Below, piece after piece: positions 1 through 7,205 of a stretch of DNA of 64,000 bases. The notes under the pieces were generated by a model. It had not been told where the DNA came from, did no database searches, and saw only the letters and a program-made list of their open reading frames with translations. Where the stretch lies: contig JAZKBD010000018.1 in NCBI GenBank assembly GCA_040388785.1, positions 3,432-67,431 of the forward strand, given 5' to 3'. This DNA comes from 66-474 sp040388785 (GTDB taxonomy: Bacteria; Pseudomonadota; Gammaproteobacteria; Xanthomonadales; Rhodanobacteraceae). The first letter of the stretch is position 1. Each line of letters opens with the position of its first letter. The position numbers were made by a program, and so were the translations under genes.

Positions 1-249
1 AAGGCCGTGCGTCCCGCGCACGTCGCCCGCCTGCAGAAACTCCTGGATGAAGGCCGCCTGCTGCTGGCGGGCCCGTTCCCCGCGATCGACGCCGAAGATC
101 CGGGTCCGGCGGGTTTCAGCGGCAGCCTGATCATCGCCGAGTTCAATGACCTCGATGCGGCGAAGGAATGGGCCGACCACGATCCCTATCGCGCGGCCGG
201 CGTGTATCGCGAAGTGACGGTGCGGCCGTTCCGCCAGACGCTGCCGTGA
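1..249 (+). CDS. YciI family protein (5' end outside the window)
   Basis: C-terminal part of a small YciI-like protein of the dimeric alpha/beta-barrel fold. The visible 80-odd residues contain the family pattern: a helix with RPAHVARLQ and LLDEGRLLLAGP, then GSLIIAEF, and a DHDPYRAAGVY segment that includes the conserved Asp-Pro-Tyr. A GTG at position 7 could be read as a start, but the alignable domain clearly continues upstream, so I treat the gene as cut by the window edge. The biochemical role of YciI proteins is poorly defined; they resemble muconolactone isomerases. Its stop codon overlaps the GTG start of bolA, so the two are probably translationally coupled. Confidence 0.8.
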   Translation, partial: KAVRPAHVARLQKLLDEGRLLLAGPFPAIDAEDPGPAGFSGSLIIAEFNDLDAAKEWADHDPYRAAGVYREVTVRPFRQTLP

Positions 250-512
250 ACGCGGCGTCGATCGACGACATCCGCGCACGCCTGCAGCAAGCTTTCTCGC
301 CCGCCACGCTGGAAGTGATCGACGAAGGCCACCTGCACATCGGCCACGCGGGCGAGGGCACGGGACATTTTCGCGTGCGCATCGCCGCTGCCGCATTCGC
401 GGGCAAGACGCGCGTGCAACAGCACCGGATGGTGTACGACGCGCTGGCGGACCTGATGGGCCACGGCATCCATGCGCTGGCGCTCGAGACGCGCGCGGCG
501 GGTGACGTTTGA
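246..512 (+). CDS. bolA: BolA family protein
   Basis: An 88-residue BolA/IbaG-like protein. BolA proteins work with monothiol glutaredoxins in iron-sulfur cluster handling, and some affect cell shape. Seen here: the N-terminal helix with IRARLQQAF, the segment HLHIGHAGEGTGHFRVRI, and the helix VQQHRMVYDALADLMG with the conserved His. The GTG start at 246 overlaps the upstream stop codon (GTGA), which decides the start; longer upstream readings give only non-homologous residues. It is probably co-transcribed with the YciI-like gene. Whether it acts as BolA proper or the IbaG type cannot be settled by eye. Confidence 0.88.
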   Translation: MNAASIDDIRARLQQAFSPATLEVIDEGHLHIGHAGEGTGHFRVRIAAAAFAGKTRVQQHRMVYDALADLMGHGIHALALETRAAGDV

Positions 513-533
513 TCGGCAAGGGCAGGAACGTTC

Positions 534-610
534 GTCCGCGAAGGACGCAAAGGCCGCAAAAAGTTCAAGTGCGTCTGCTTTCTTTCGCGCTCCTGGCGTC
601 CTTCGCGGAC
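534..610. repeat. Imperfect palindromic repeat, copy 1 (upstream of smc)
   Basis: Perfect 14-bp inverted arms at 534-547 and 597-610 (GTCCGCGAAGGACG and its complement) enclose about 50 bp with a pyrimidine-rich CTTTCTTTCGCGCTCCTGG stretch. A diverged relative lies at 4283-4400 on the other side of smc. The 513-774 gap holds this repeat and the smc leader; I see no gene in it. It looks like a dispersed intergenic palindrome of the type related to 'cgcaaaggacgc' repeats. Confidence 0.7.
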
Positions 611-774
611 TGCTCTGCTCCTGTTTCAAATGCAGATGAGGTATTGCTGCCAAATCCTTGATTCAACGTCTAAAGCCAAGTTTCCATTGCGCTCGCTGCC
701 GGTCCTTGGCACAGTGGTGCATTCGCCCGGCGCCTTCGCCGCCTCATCATCGCGTAGCTGACCCTAACTGACCG

Positions 775-3700
775 ATGCGCCTCTCGACCATCAAGCTGGC
801 CGGATTCAAGTCGTTCGTCGATCCGACCGTCCTGCACCTTCCGACCAACCTCACCGGCATCTGCGGCCCCAACGGCTGCGGCAAGTCCAACATCATCGAC
901 GCGATCCGCTGGGTGATGGGCGAAAGCGCGGCCAGCCGCCTGCGCGGAGAGGCGATCACCGACGTGATCTTTTCCGGATCGTCGGGTCGCAAGCCGGTCG
1001 GTCAGGCTACGGTCGAACTGATCTTCGACAACTCCGACGCCACGCTGGGCGGTGAGTACGCGACCTTCAACGAAGTGTCGGTGAAGCGCACGGTCGGCCG
1101 CGACGCGCAATCCGATTACTTCTTGAACGGCGTGCGCTGCCGCCGCCGCGACATTACCGACCTGTTCCTCGGCACGGGCCTGGGCGCGCGCAGTTATTCC
1201 ATCATCGAGCAAGGCGTGATTTCCGACATCGTCGAATCGCGTCCCGAGCAGTTGCGCATCCACCTGGAAGAAGCCGCCGGCGTCTCGCGTTACAAGGAAC
1301 GCCGCAAGGAAACCGAAAGCCGCATCAAGGCCACGCGCGAGAACCTCGACCGCGTCAAGGACGTACGCGAGGAAGTCGAGAAGCAACTCGATCATCTGAA
1401 CCGGCAGGCGCGCGCCGCCGAACGCTGGAAGAAATTGAAGGAAGAGCGCGCGCTGCGCGAAGCCGAATTGCGCGCCTTGAACTATCGCTCGGTGAGCGCG
1501 GAACTGGATTCGCACCGGCAGGCCTTGCGCGAGGCCGAAACCGCGCTGGAAGGCAAGCTGGCCGCGCAACGTCATCTCGAAGCCGAAATCGAAACCGGCC
1601 GCGAGGCGCACCAGCAGCACATCGAAGCGATGAACGCGGTGCAGGCCGAGGTCTACCAGGTCGGCGCCGAACTCGCGCGCGTCGAACAGCAGATCAAGCA
1701 CCATCGCGAAATGCTGGAGCGGCTGCAGCAGGACCGCGAACAATCCGAACGCACCTGGACGGAACTCGCCGACCACATCAAGGCCGACGAAGCCCAGCGC
1801 GAAGAACTGCGAGCTGCGGTAGCCGCGGCGGAACCCGAATCGGGCCGCCTGCGTGACGCGGAAGCGCAGGCGGCGCAGGCATTGACCGAAGCCGAAGCCG
1901 CGCATGCGGCGTGGCAGCAGCGCTGGGAAGCGCACAGCGGCCAGACCGCGTCGACCTCGCGCGAAGCCGAAGTCGAGCGCACCCATATCGATCACCTCGA
2001 TCGCCAGACGCTCGATCTTTCGCGCCGCCGCGAAGCGCTGCGCAACGAGCGCAAGAACTACGATCTCGACGCGCTGGCCGCGGCGACGCAGGGCCTCGCC
2101 GACGAACATGCGTCGATGAAGGCGCAGGTCGATACGCATTCGCAGAACCTGGACAAACACAAGGCCGACGCCGAGCGCCTGTTGTCGGAAGAACGCCAGG
2201 CACAAACCTGGCTGGCGGAAGCCAACGCGCAGAAGCAGACGTTGCGCGGCCGGATCGCATCACTTGAGGCCTTGCAGCGCGCCGCACTCGGCCGTGACCG
2301 CGATGCCGCGCGCGAGTGGCTGCAGAAGGTCGGCCTGGCCGATGGCGAGCGCCTCGGTGCGCGGCTGAAGGTCAACGACGGCTGGGATCGCGCGGTGGAA
2401 ACCGTGCTGGCCGGCATGCTCGAAGCGGTGCTGGTGGACGACCCCGCGATGCATGCGGGCGAGCTTGCCGACATCGCGAAGGCCGACATCACGTTGGTCG
2501 GCAGCAATGAAACATTGACCGGGGACGTGGCCGGCACGCTGGCCGCCGAAGTGAGCGGCCCGGCCGCGGCGCGCGCACTGCTGGCGCAGGTGCGCACCGC
2601 CGCATCGATCGACGAAGCACGTGCGATCGCGGCCACGCTGGCGCCTGCCCACACCGTGATCACCCGCGACGGCGTGTGGATCGGCCCGGACTTTGCGCGG
2701 GTCCGTCGCGCCGAAGGTGGGCAGGTGGGCGTGCTGGCGCGCGAGCGCGAACTGCACGAAGCCACCGCCGAACTCGCCGCGACCGAAAAACGCCTCGCCG
2801 AATTGCAGGAACGTCAAGCCGAAGTGCGCGACCAGCGCCGCGTGGCCGAGCAGGCGCGCGACGATGCCCAGCGCGATTCCTACAACGCGCATCGGCGCCT
2901 GTCGGAACTGGCCGGCGAAATGCAGAGCCGGCAGGGCCGCATTGACAGCGCCAAGGCACGTCTCGCGGCCATCGATGCCGAGCATGCCGATATCGAAAAG
3001 GCGCTGGCCGAAAACGAGCAGTTGCTGCAGGCCGCACGCGCGCGCATGCAGAGCGCGGTCGCCAACATGGGCGAGCACGAGCAGGCCCGCGTGGCGCTCG
3101 AAGCCGAGCGCCGCCAGTTGCTGGAGCGCCGCGAAGCCGCGCGCGCCGATGCACTGGAAGCCTCCGACGCCGCGCACCGGCATGCGATTTCGCTGGAATC
3201 CAGGCGCGTCACCCTGGCGGCGCTGGAACAGTCGCTGGCGCGCATGCACGCGCAGCGCGAGCAACTGGACAAGCACCGTGCCGATCTCGACGCGCGCCTG
3301 GCCGCGGGCGGCGATCCGATCGCGGCGCTGGAACAGGAGCGCCAGGTGTGCCTCGAACAGCGACTCACGGTGGATCGCAAGATGATCGATGCGCGGCGTG
3401 TGCTGGACGAATCCGCCAACACGCTGCAGGAACGCGAACATGCGCGGCACGCCGCCGAGCAGGCCATGGCGGGCGAACGCGATGCGCTGGAAAAGCTGCG
3501 CCTGGAAGAACAGGGTCATCGACTGCGCGCGGAGCAACTGGCTGACGCGATCCGCGAGGCGGGCCTGGAAATCGAACCGCTGCTGGCCAATCTTTCCGAC
3601 GAAGTCCAGCCGGACGCGTGGCAGGAGAAGATCGCCGACATCGATGCGCGCATCGCGCGGCTGGAACCGGTGAACCTCGCCGCGATTTCCGAACACGCCG

Positions 3701-4281
3701 AGGCCGCGCAGCGCAAGGAATATCTCGATGCGCAGATGACCGACCTCACCACCGCGCTGGACACGCTGGAGAACGCGATCCGCAAGATCGACCGCGAAAC
3801 GCGCGAACGTTTCAAGGACACCTTCGATCGCGTCAACACGGGTTTCCAGGCGCTGTTTCCGAAGCTGTTCGGCGGCGGCCACGCCTATCTGGAATTGACC
3901 GGCGAGGATCTGCTCGACGCCGGCGTCACCATGATGGCGCGCCCGCCCGGCAAGCGGAACAGCCACATCTCGCTGCTTTCGGGTGGCGAGAAGGCCATGA
4001 CTGCGATGGCGCTGGTGATGGCGATCTTCAATTTGAATCCTGCGCCGTTCTGCCTGCTGGACGAGGTCGACGCGCCGATGGATGAAGGCAACATCGGCCG
4101 CTTCGGCCAATTGGTGCGTGACATGTCCGAGCGCGTGCAGTTCCTCGTGGTCACGCACAACAAGGCGACCATGGAAATGACGCACCAGTTGTGCGGCGTG
4201 ACCATGCGCGAGCCGGGCGTGTCGCGGCTGGTGCAGGTCGATCTGGCCGAGGCCACGCGGCTGGCAGGCGTTGCTGCTTAG
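775..4281 (+). CDS. smc: Chromosome segregation ATPase SMC
   Basis: A 1168-residue SMC protein, the ATPase core of the condensin that works with ScpA and ScpB (both encoded near 40-42 kb). Walker A GPNGCGKSN lies at 31-39 in the N-terminal head. Long Ala/Glu/Arg/Gln-rich coiled coils surround a hinge at about residues 490-660, which contains GDVAGTLAAEV-like sequence. The C-terminal head has the ABC signature LSGGEK at 1068-1073, Walker B with LLDEVDAP shortly after, and a switch His in VVTHNK. The length matches the family (about 1150-1200). The ATG at 775 is immediately followed by the canonical MRLSTIKLAGFKSF start. zipA follows after 159 bp, as is usual in this bacterial group. Confidence 0.97.
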   Translation: MRLSTIKLAGFKSFVDPTVLHLPTNLTGICGPNGCGKSNIIDAIRWVMGESAASRLRGEAITDVIFSGSSGRKPVGQATVELIFDNSDATLGGEYATFNEVSVKRTVGRDAQSDYFLNGVRCRRRDITDLFLGTGLGARSYSIIEQGVISDIVESRPEQLRIHLEEAAGVSRYKERRKETESRIKATRENLDRVKDVREEVEKQLDHLNRQARAAERWKKLKEERALREAELRALNYRSVSAELDSHRQALREAETALEGKLAAQRHLEAEIETGREAHQQHIEAMNAVQAEVYQVGAELARVEQQIKHHREMLERLQQDREQSERTWTELADHIKADEAQREELRAAVAAAEPESGRLRDAEAQAAQALTEAEAAHAAWQQRWEAHSGQTASTSREAEVERTHIDHLDRQTLDLSRRREALRNERKNYDLDALAAATQGLADEHASMKAQVDTHSQNLDKHKADAERLLSEERQAQTWLAEANAQKQTLRGRIASLEALQRAALGRDRDAAREWLQKVGLADGERLGARLKVNDGWDRAVETVLAGMLEAVLVDDPAMHAGELADIAKADITLVGSNETLTGDVAGTLAAEVSGPAAARALLAQVRTAASIDEARAIAATLAPAHTVITRDGVWIGPDFARVRRAEGGQVGVLARERELHEATAELAATEKRLAELQERQAEVRDQRRVAEQARDDAQRDSYNAHRRLSELAGEMQSRQGRIDSAKARLAAIDAEHADIEKALAENEQLLQAARARMQSAVANMGEHEQARVALEAERRQLLERREAARADALEASDAAHRHAISLESRRVTLAALEQSLARMHAQREQLDKHRADLDARLAAGGDPIAALEQERQVCLEQRLTVDRKMIDARRVLDESANTLQEREHARHAAEQAMAGERDALEKLRLEEQGHRLRAEQLADAIREAGLEIEPLLANLSDEVQPDAWQEKIADIDARIARLEPVNLAAISEHAEAAQRKEYLDAQMTDLTTALDTLENAIRKIDRETRERFKDTFDRVNTGFQALFPKLFGGGHAYLELTGEDLLDAGVTMMARPPGKRNSHISLLSGGEKAMTAMALVMAIFNLNPAPFCLLDEVDAPMDEGNIGRFGQLVRDMSERVQFLVVTHNKATMEMTHQLCGVTMREPGVSRLVQVDLAEATRLAGVAA

Positions 4282-4282
4282 A

Positions 4283-4400
4283 GCAAAGCAGTCCGCGAAG
4301 AACGCGAAATGAAGGCAGGAGCAGACGATCGAGGCAGGCTGTGCATGCGCCTTTCTTCTGTCTTCTTCGCGTACCTGGCGCTCTTTGCGGACAGATTGCT
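4283..4400. repeat. Imperfect palindromic repeat, copy 2 (downstream of smc)
   Basis: Outer arms GCAAAGCAGTCCGCGAAGAACGC at one end and GGCGCTCTTTGCGGACAGATTGC at the other are largely complementary. The inner sequence CTTTCTTCTGTCTTCTTCGCGTACCTGGCG resembles the interior of the copy at 534-610. It fills most of the smc-zipA gap and could fold into a long hairpin that ends smc transcription, although no clear T-run follows. Confidence 0.6.
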
Positions 4401-4440
4401 TTTTGCTACGTAACGGCGGTTCTTTGCTAAAGTTCACCCC

Positions 4441-5259
4441 GTGAACGCCGAAACCCTTTCATCGACCGACTTGCGCATCATCATCGCCGTGATCGGCGTG
4501 CTGATCCTTGCGGCCATCTATTTCTTCGGCAGGCCGCGCAAGCCCGGACAAGGCCGGCGACTGATCCCGCGCCGGCGCGATGACGCACGCATCGAGCCGA
4601 TGCTCGGCGATCCGGCTGATACGCCCGATGAAACAGCCGAAACCCCGACACCGCAACAGGGTGAACTGGATGTCGCGCTGAAGCGCGAACTGGATCGTCT
4701 GGGCGCGACGATGAGCGCGGATCGCGCCGATGGTGCGGCAGCGGATATCGCACCGCCGCCGCCGAGAGCGTCGGCCAGCAACGCCGGACAGCGTCCGCAC
4801 GAATTCCCGGTCGATCGCATCGTCACCCTGTTCGTCGCCGCGCCCGAGGGCGAAACCTTCGGCGGCGGCGACATCGTGGTGGCCGCCGAGAAGGCCGGCC
4901 TGCGTTTCGGCGCGATGCACATCTTCCACCGGCTGGTCGAAGGGCGGCCGGAGGCGGGCCCGGTCTTCAGCATGGCCAACATGATGAAGCCGGGTTACTT
5001 CGACATGTCGCGCATCGCGGAGTTGAACACGCCGGGCGTGACTTTCTTCGCGACCTTGCCCGGCCCCGTATCCGCGCTGGACGCGTGGGAGGCGATGCTG
5101 CCGGCCGCGCAGCGCATTGCGGAATTGCTGGGCGGCGCGCTGCTCGACGAAGACCGCAACACGCTCGGCCGCCAGCGCATCGCCGGCCTGCGCGAAGAAT
5201 TGCGCGCGTGGGATCGCCAGCACGAAGGCGAACCGGTTCGGCTGCCGCCGCGCCGCTGA
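4441..5259 (+). CDS. zipA: Cell division protein ZipA
   Basis: A 272-residue protein with ZipA layout. It has one N-terminal membrane helix (about residues 11-30, LRIIIAVIGVLILAAIYFFG), then a basic stretch GRPRKPGQGRRLIPRRR, a Pro/Ala/Glu-rich linker, and a C-terminal FtsZ-binding domain from about residue 120 (VDRIVTLFVAAPEGETFGG, then FGAMHIFHRL and PGYFDMSRI). ZipA is an inner-membrane protein that tethers FtsZ tails to the membrane during divisome assembly. The start is GTG at 4441, directly before the membrane helix. In many relatives ligA follows zipA; here the next gene is a PaiB-like protein instead. Confidence 0.92.
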   Translation: MNAETLSSTDLRIIIAVIGVLILAAIYFFGRPRKPGQGRRLIPRRRDDARIEPMLGDPADTPDETAETPTPQQGELDVALKRELDRLGATMSADRADGAAADIAPPPPRASASNAGQRPHEFPVDRIVTLFVAAPEGETFGGGDIVVAAEKAGLRFGAMHIFHRLVEGRPEAGPVFSMANMMKPGYFDMSRIAELNTPGVTFFATLPGPVSALDAWEAMLPAAQRIAELLGGALLDEDRNTLGRQRIAGLREELRAWDRQHEGEPVRLPPRR

Positions 5260-5283
5260 ATCCCTCGTTCACGACAAGCGCCC

Positions 5284-5931
5284 ATGGCTTATCCCAGTCC
5301 CGCGTTTCGCGAAGACCGTGCCGACGTCCTGCACGCGGCCATCCGCGAGCTTCACTTCGGTTTGCTGGTGACGCCTGCCGAGAGCGGTTTTGCGACGTCG
5401 TACCTGCCGTGGGAGCTGGATGCCTCACGTGGTCCGCACGGCACGATGGTCGGTCATCTCGCACGCTACAACCCGCAGTGGAAGATTCCAGCGGAAGGCG
5501 TCGAAGCGCTGGTCGTGTTCCAGGGACCGCACGCCTACGTATCGCCGTCGTGGTATCCCGGCAAGCGCGACGACCCGCGCCAGGTGCCGACCTGGGATTA
5601 CCTGGCGGTCGAGGCGCGCGGCACGCTGGTCACGTTCGACGATGACGCGCGCCTGCACGCGTTGCTGGTCAGGCTCACCGACCGCAACGAAGCGGGACGC
5701 GAACAGCGCTGGCACGTCAGCGATGCGCCCGAAGCTTACGTGCGTGCGGAGATGCGCCACATCATCGGCATCGAGTTGCGGATCGAATCATTGATCGGAC
5801 GCTACAAGCTCAGCCAGAACCGCAATGCTGCCGACCAGGAAGGCGCGCGCGCGGGACTCGCCGCAGCGCCGACCGAGCGTGAACGCGACGTCGCCGAGGC
5901 CATTGCGAAGACGCAGCGCGAACGGCGCTGA
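5284..5931 (+). CDS. PaiB-family FMN-binding protein
   Basis: A 215-residue protein of the PaiB family (FMN-binding split-barrel fold, often labelled 'FMN-binding negative transcriptional regulator'). Family hallmarks are visible: MAYPSPAFRE at the N-terminus, a segment ending in HLARYNPQW, VVFQGPHAYVSPSWY, and near the C-terminus the basic IESLIGRYKLSQNRN motif. In Bacillus, PaiB is linked to repression of sporulation and protease genes; whether Gram-negative members regulate genes or simply bind flavin is unclear. The ATG at 5284 lies 24 bp after zipA, so co-transcription is likely. Confidence 0.85.
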   Translation: MAYPSPAFREDRADVLHAAIRELHFGLLVTPAESGFATSYLPWELDASRGPHGTMVGHLARYNPQWKIPAEGVEALVVFQGPHAYVSPSWYPGKRDDPRQVPTWDYLAVEARGTLVTFDDDARLHALLVRLTDRNEAGREQRWHVSDAPEAYVRAEMRHIIGIELRIESLIGRYKLSQNRNAADQEGARAGLAAAPTERERDVAEAIAKTQRERR

Positions 5932-6047
5932 TCGCTTCGTGTTTCGCGGCGCCGACGCGGCGCCATTAAGCGCGTTTCCATCATCATCATTTCAACACGA
6001 TCGTGCCGCTAGTTTTTTTCGGTGGCATCCGGACGACGAGGGCGGCG

Positions 6048-7175
6048 ATGAAGGCACGCGCAGCGGTGGCATGGGCAGCGGGGCAGCCGCTCACGATCGA
6101 GGAAATCGATCTCGAAGGCCCGAAGGCGGGCGAGGTGCTGGTGCGGATCGTCGCGACCGGCGTCTGCCACACCGATGCCTATACCCTGTCGGGCGCCGAT
6201 CCTGAGGGGTTGTTCCCGGCCATCCTCGGGCATGAGGGTGGCGGGATCGTCGAGGAAGTCGGCGCCGGCGTGACGTCGGTGAAACCCGGCGACCACGTGA
6301 TTCCGCTGTACACGCCCGAATGCGGTGAGTGCGAATACTGCAGGTCGGGACTCACCAATCTCTGCCAGAAGATCCGCGCCACGCAAGGGCAGGGCGTGAT
6401 GCCGGACGGCACTTCGCGGTTCTCGCACCAGGGCAGGATGCTCAGGCACTACATGGGCACCAGCACGTTTTCCGAGTACACGGTGCTGCCGGAAATTTCG
6501 CTCGCGAAAATCGACCCGCGCGCGCCACTCGACAAGGTGTGCCTGCTCGGCTGCGGCATCACCACCGGCGTCGGCGCGGTGCTGAATGTCGCGAAAGTGC
6601 GGCCGGGTTCCACCGTCGCCGTGTTCGGCCTCGGCGCGATCGGCCTCGCGGTGGTGCAGGGCGCGGTGATGGCGAAAGCGAGTCGCATCATCGGCGTCGA
6701 TGTCAATTCCGGCAAATGGACGATGGCGCAAGCGCTCGGCGCGACCGACTTCGTGAATCCCGAGGACCACGATGGCCCGATCCAGCGGGTGATCATCGAT
6801 CTCACCAACGGCGGTGTCGACTATTCGTTCGAATGCATTGGCAACGTCGAGGTGATGCGCGCCGCGCTGGAGTGCTGCCACAAGGGCTGGGGCGAATCCA
6901 CGATCATCGGCGTCGCGGCGGCGGGCCAGGAGATCCGCACGCGGCCGTTCCAGCTCGTGACCGGGCGTGTGTGGCGCGGCGCGGCATTCGGCGGCGTCAA
7001 GGGCCGCTCGCAACTGCCGGGTTACGTCGATCAGTACATGCAAGGCAAGCTGAAGGTGGACGAATTCGTTTCGAAGGTGCTGCCGCTGGAGCGGATCAAC
7101 GACGCGTTCGATTTGATGCACGAAGGCAAGGTGATCCGTTCGGTCATCCGCTACGGTGATGTCGGGGCGGCATGA
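6048..7175 (+). CDS. frmA: S-(hydroxymethyl)glutathione dehydrogenase, class III alcohol dehydrogenase
   Basis: A 375-residue zinc-dependent dehydrogenase that oxidises the glutathione-formaldehyde adduct to S-formylglutathione with NAD+. It can also reduce S-nitrosoglutathione. Catalytic zinc ligands appear as Cys40 (TGVCHTDAY) and His62 (GHEGGG). The structural zinc cysteines are Cys92, Cys95, Cys98 and Cys106. The nucleotide-binding fold carries GLGAIGLAVV. I chose ATG 6048 because it gives the family N-terminus MKARAAVAW; an in-frame GTG at 6003 would add only unrelated residues. An S-formylglutathione hydrolase gene, often the neighbour, is absent; a TonB-dependent receptor follows. GGCGCC inverted arms at 5948-5964 lie in the upstream gap. 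Confidence 0.96.
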   Translation: MKARAAVAWAAGQPLTIEEIDLEGPKAGEVLVRIVATGVCHTDAYTLSGADPEGLFPAILGHEGGGIVEEVGAGVTSVKPGDHVIPLYTPECGECEYCRSGLTNLCQKIRATQGQGVMPDGTSRFSHQGRMLRHYMGTSTFSEYTVLPEISLAKIDPRAPLDKVCLLGCGITTGVGAVLNVAKVRPGSTVAVFGLGAIGLAVVQGAVMAKASRIIGVDVNSGKWTMAQALGATDFVNPEDHDGPIQRVIIDLTNGGVDYSFECIGNVEVMRAALECCHKGWGESTIIGVAAAGQEIRTRPFQLVTGRVWRGAAFGGVKGRSQLPGYVDQYMQGKLKVDEFVSKVLPLERINDAFDLMHEGKVIRSVIRYGDVGAA

Positions 7176-7205
7176 GGCCACCCCGTTCGATTGGAGGTTT
7201 CGTAC

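Noticed and set aside
2260..4437. Very long open frame on the minus strand opposite smc (725 codons); similar ones at 670-2205 (-), 9647-11554 (-), 6009-7586 (-) and 20225-22081 (+)
   Set aside because: They lie over clearly coding genes, have low-complexity His/Arg/Gly/Ala-rich translations and no family resemblance; GC-rich codon use leaves such shadow frames open.
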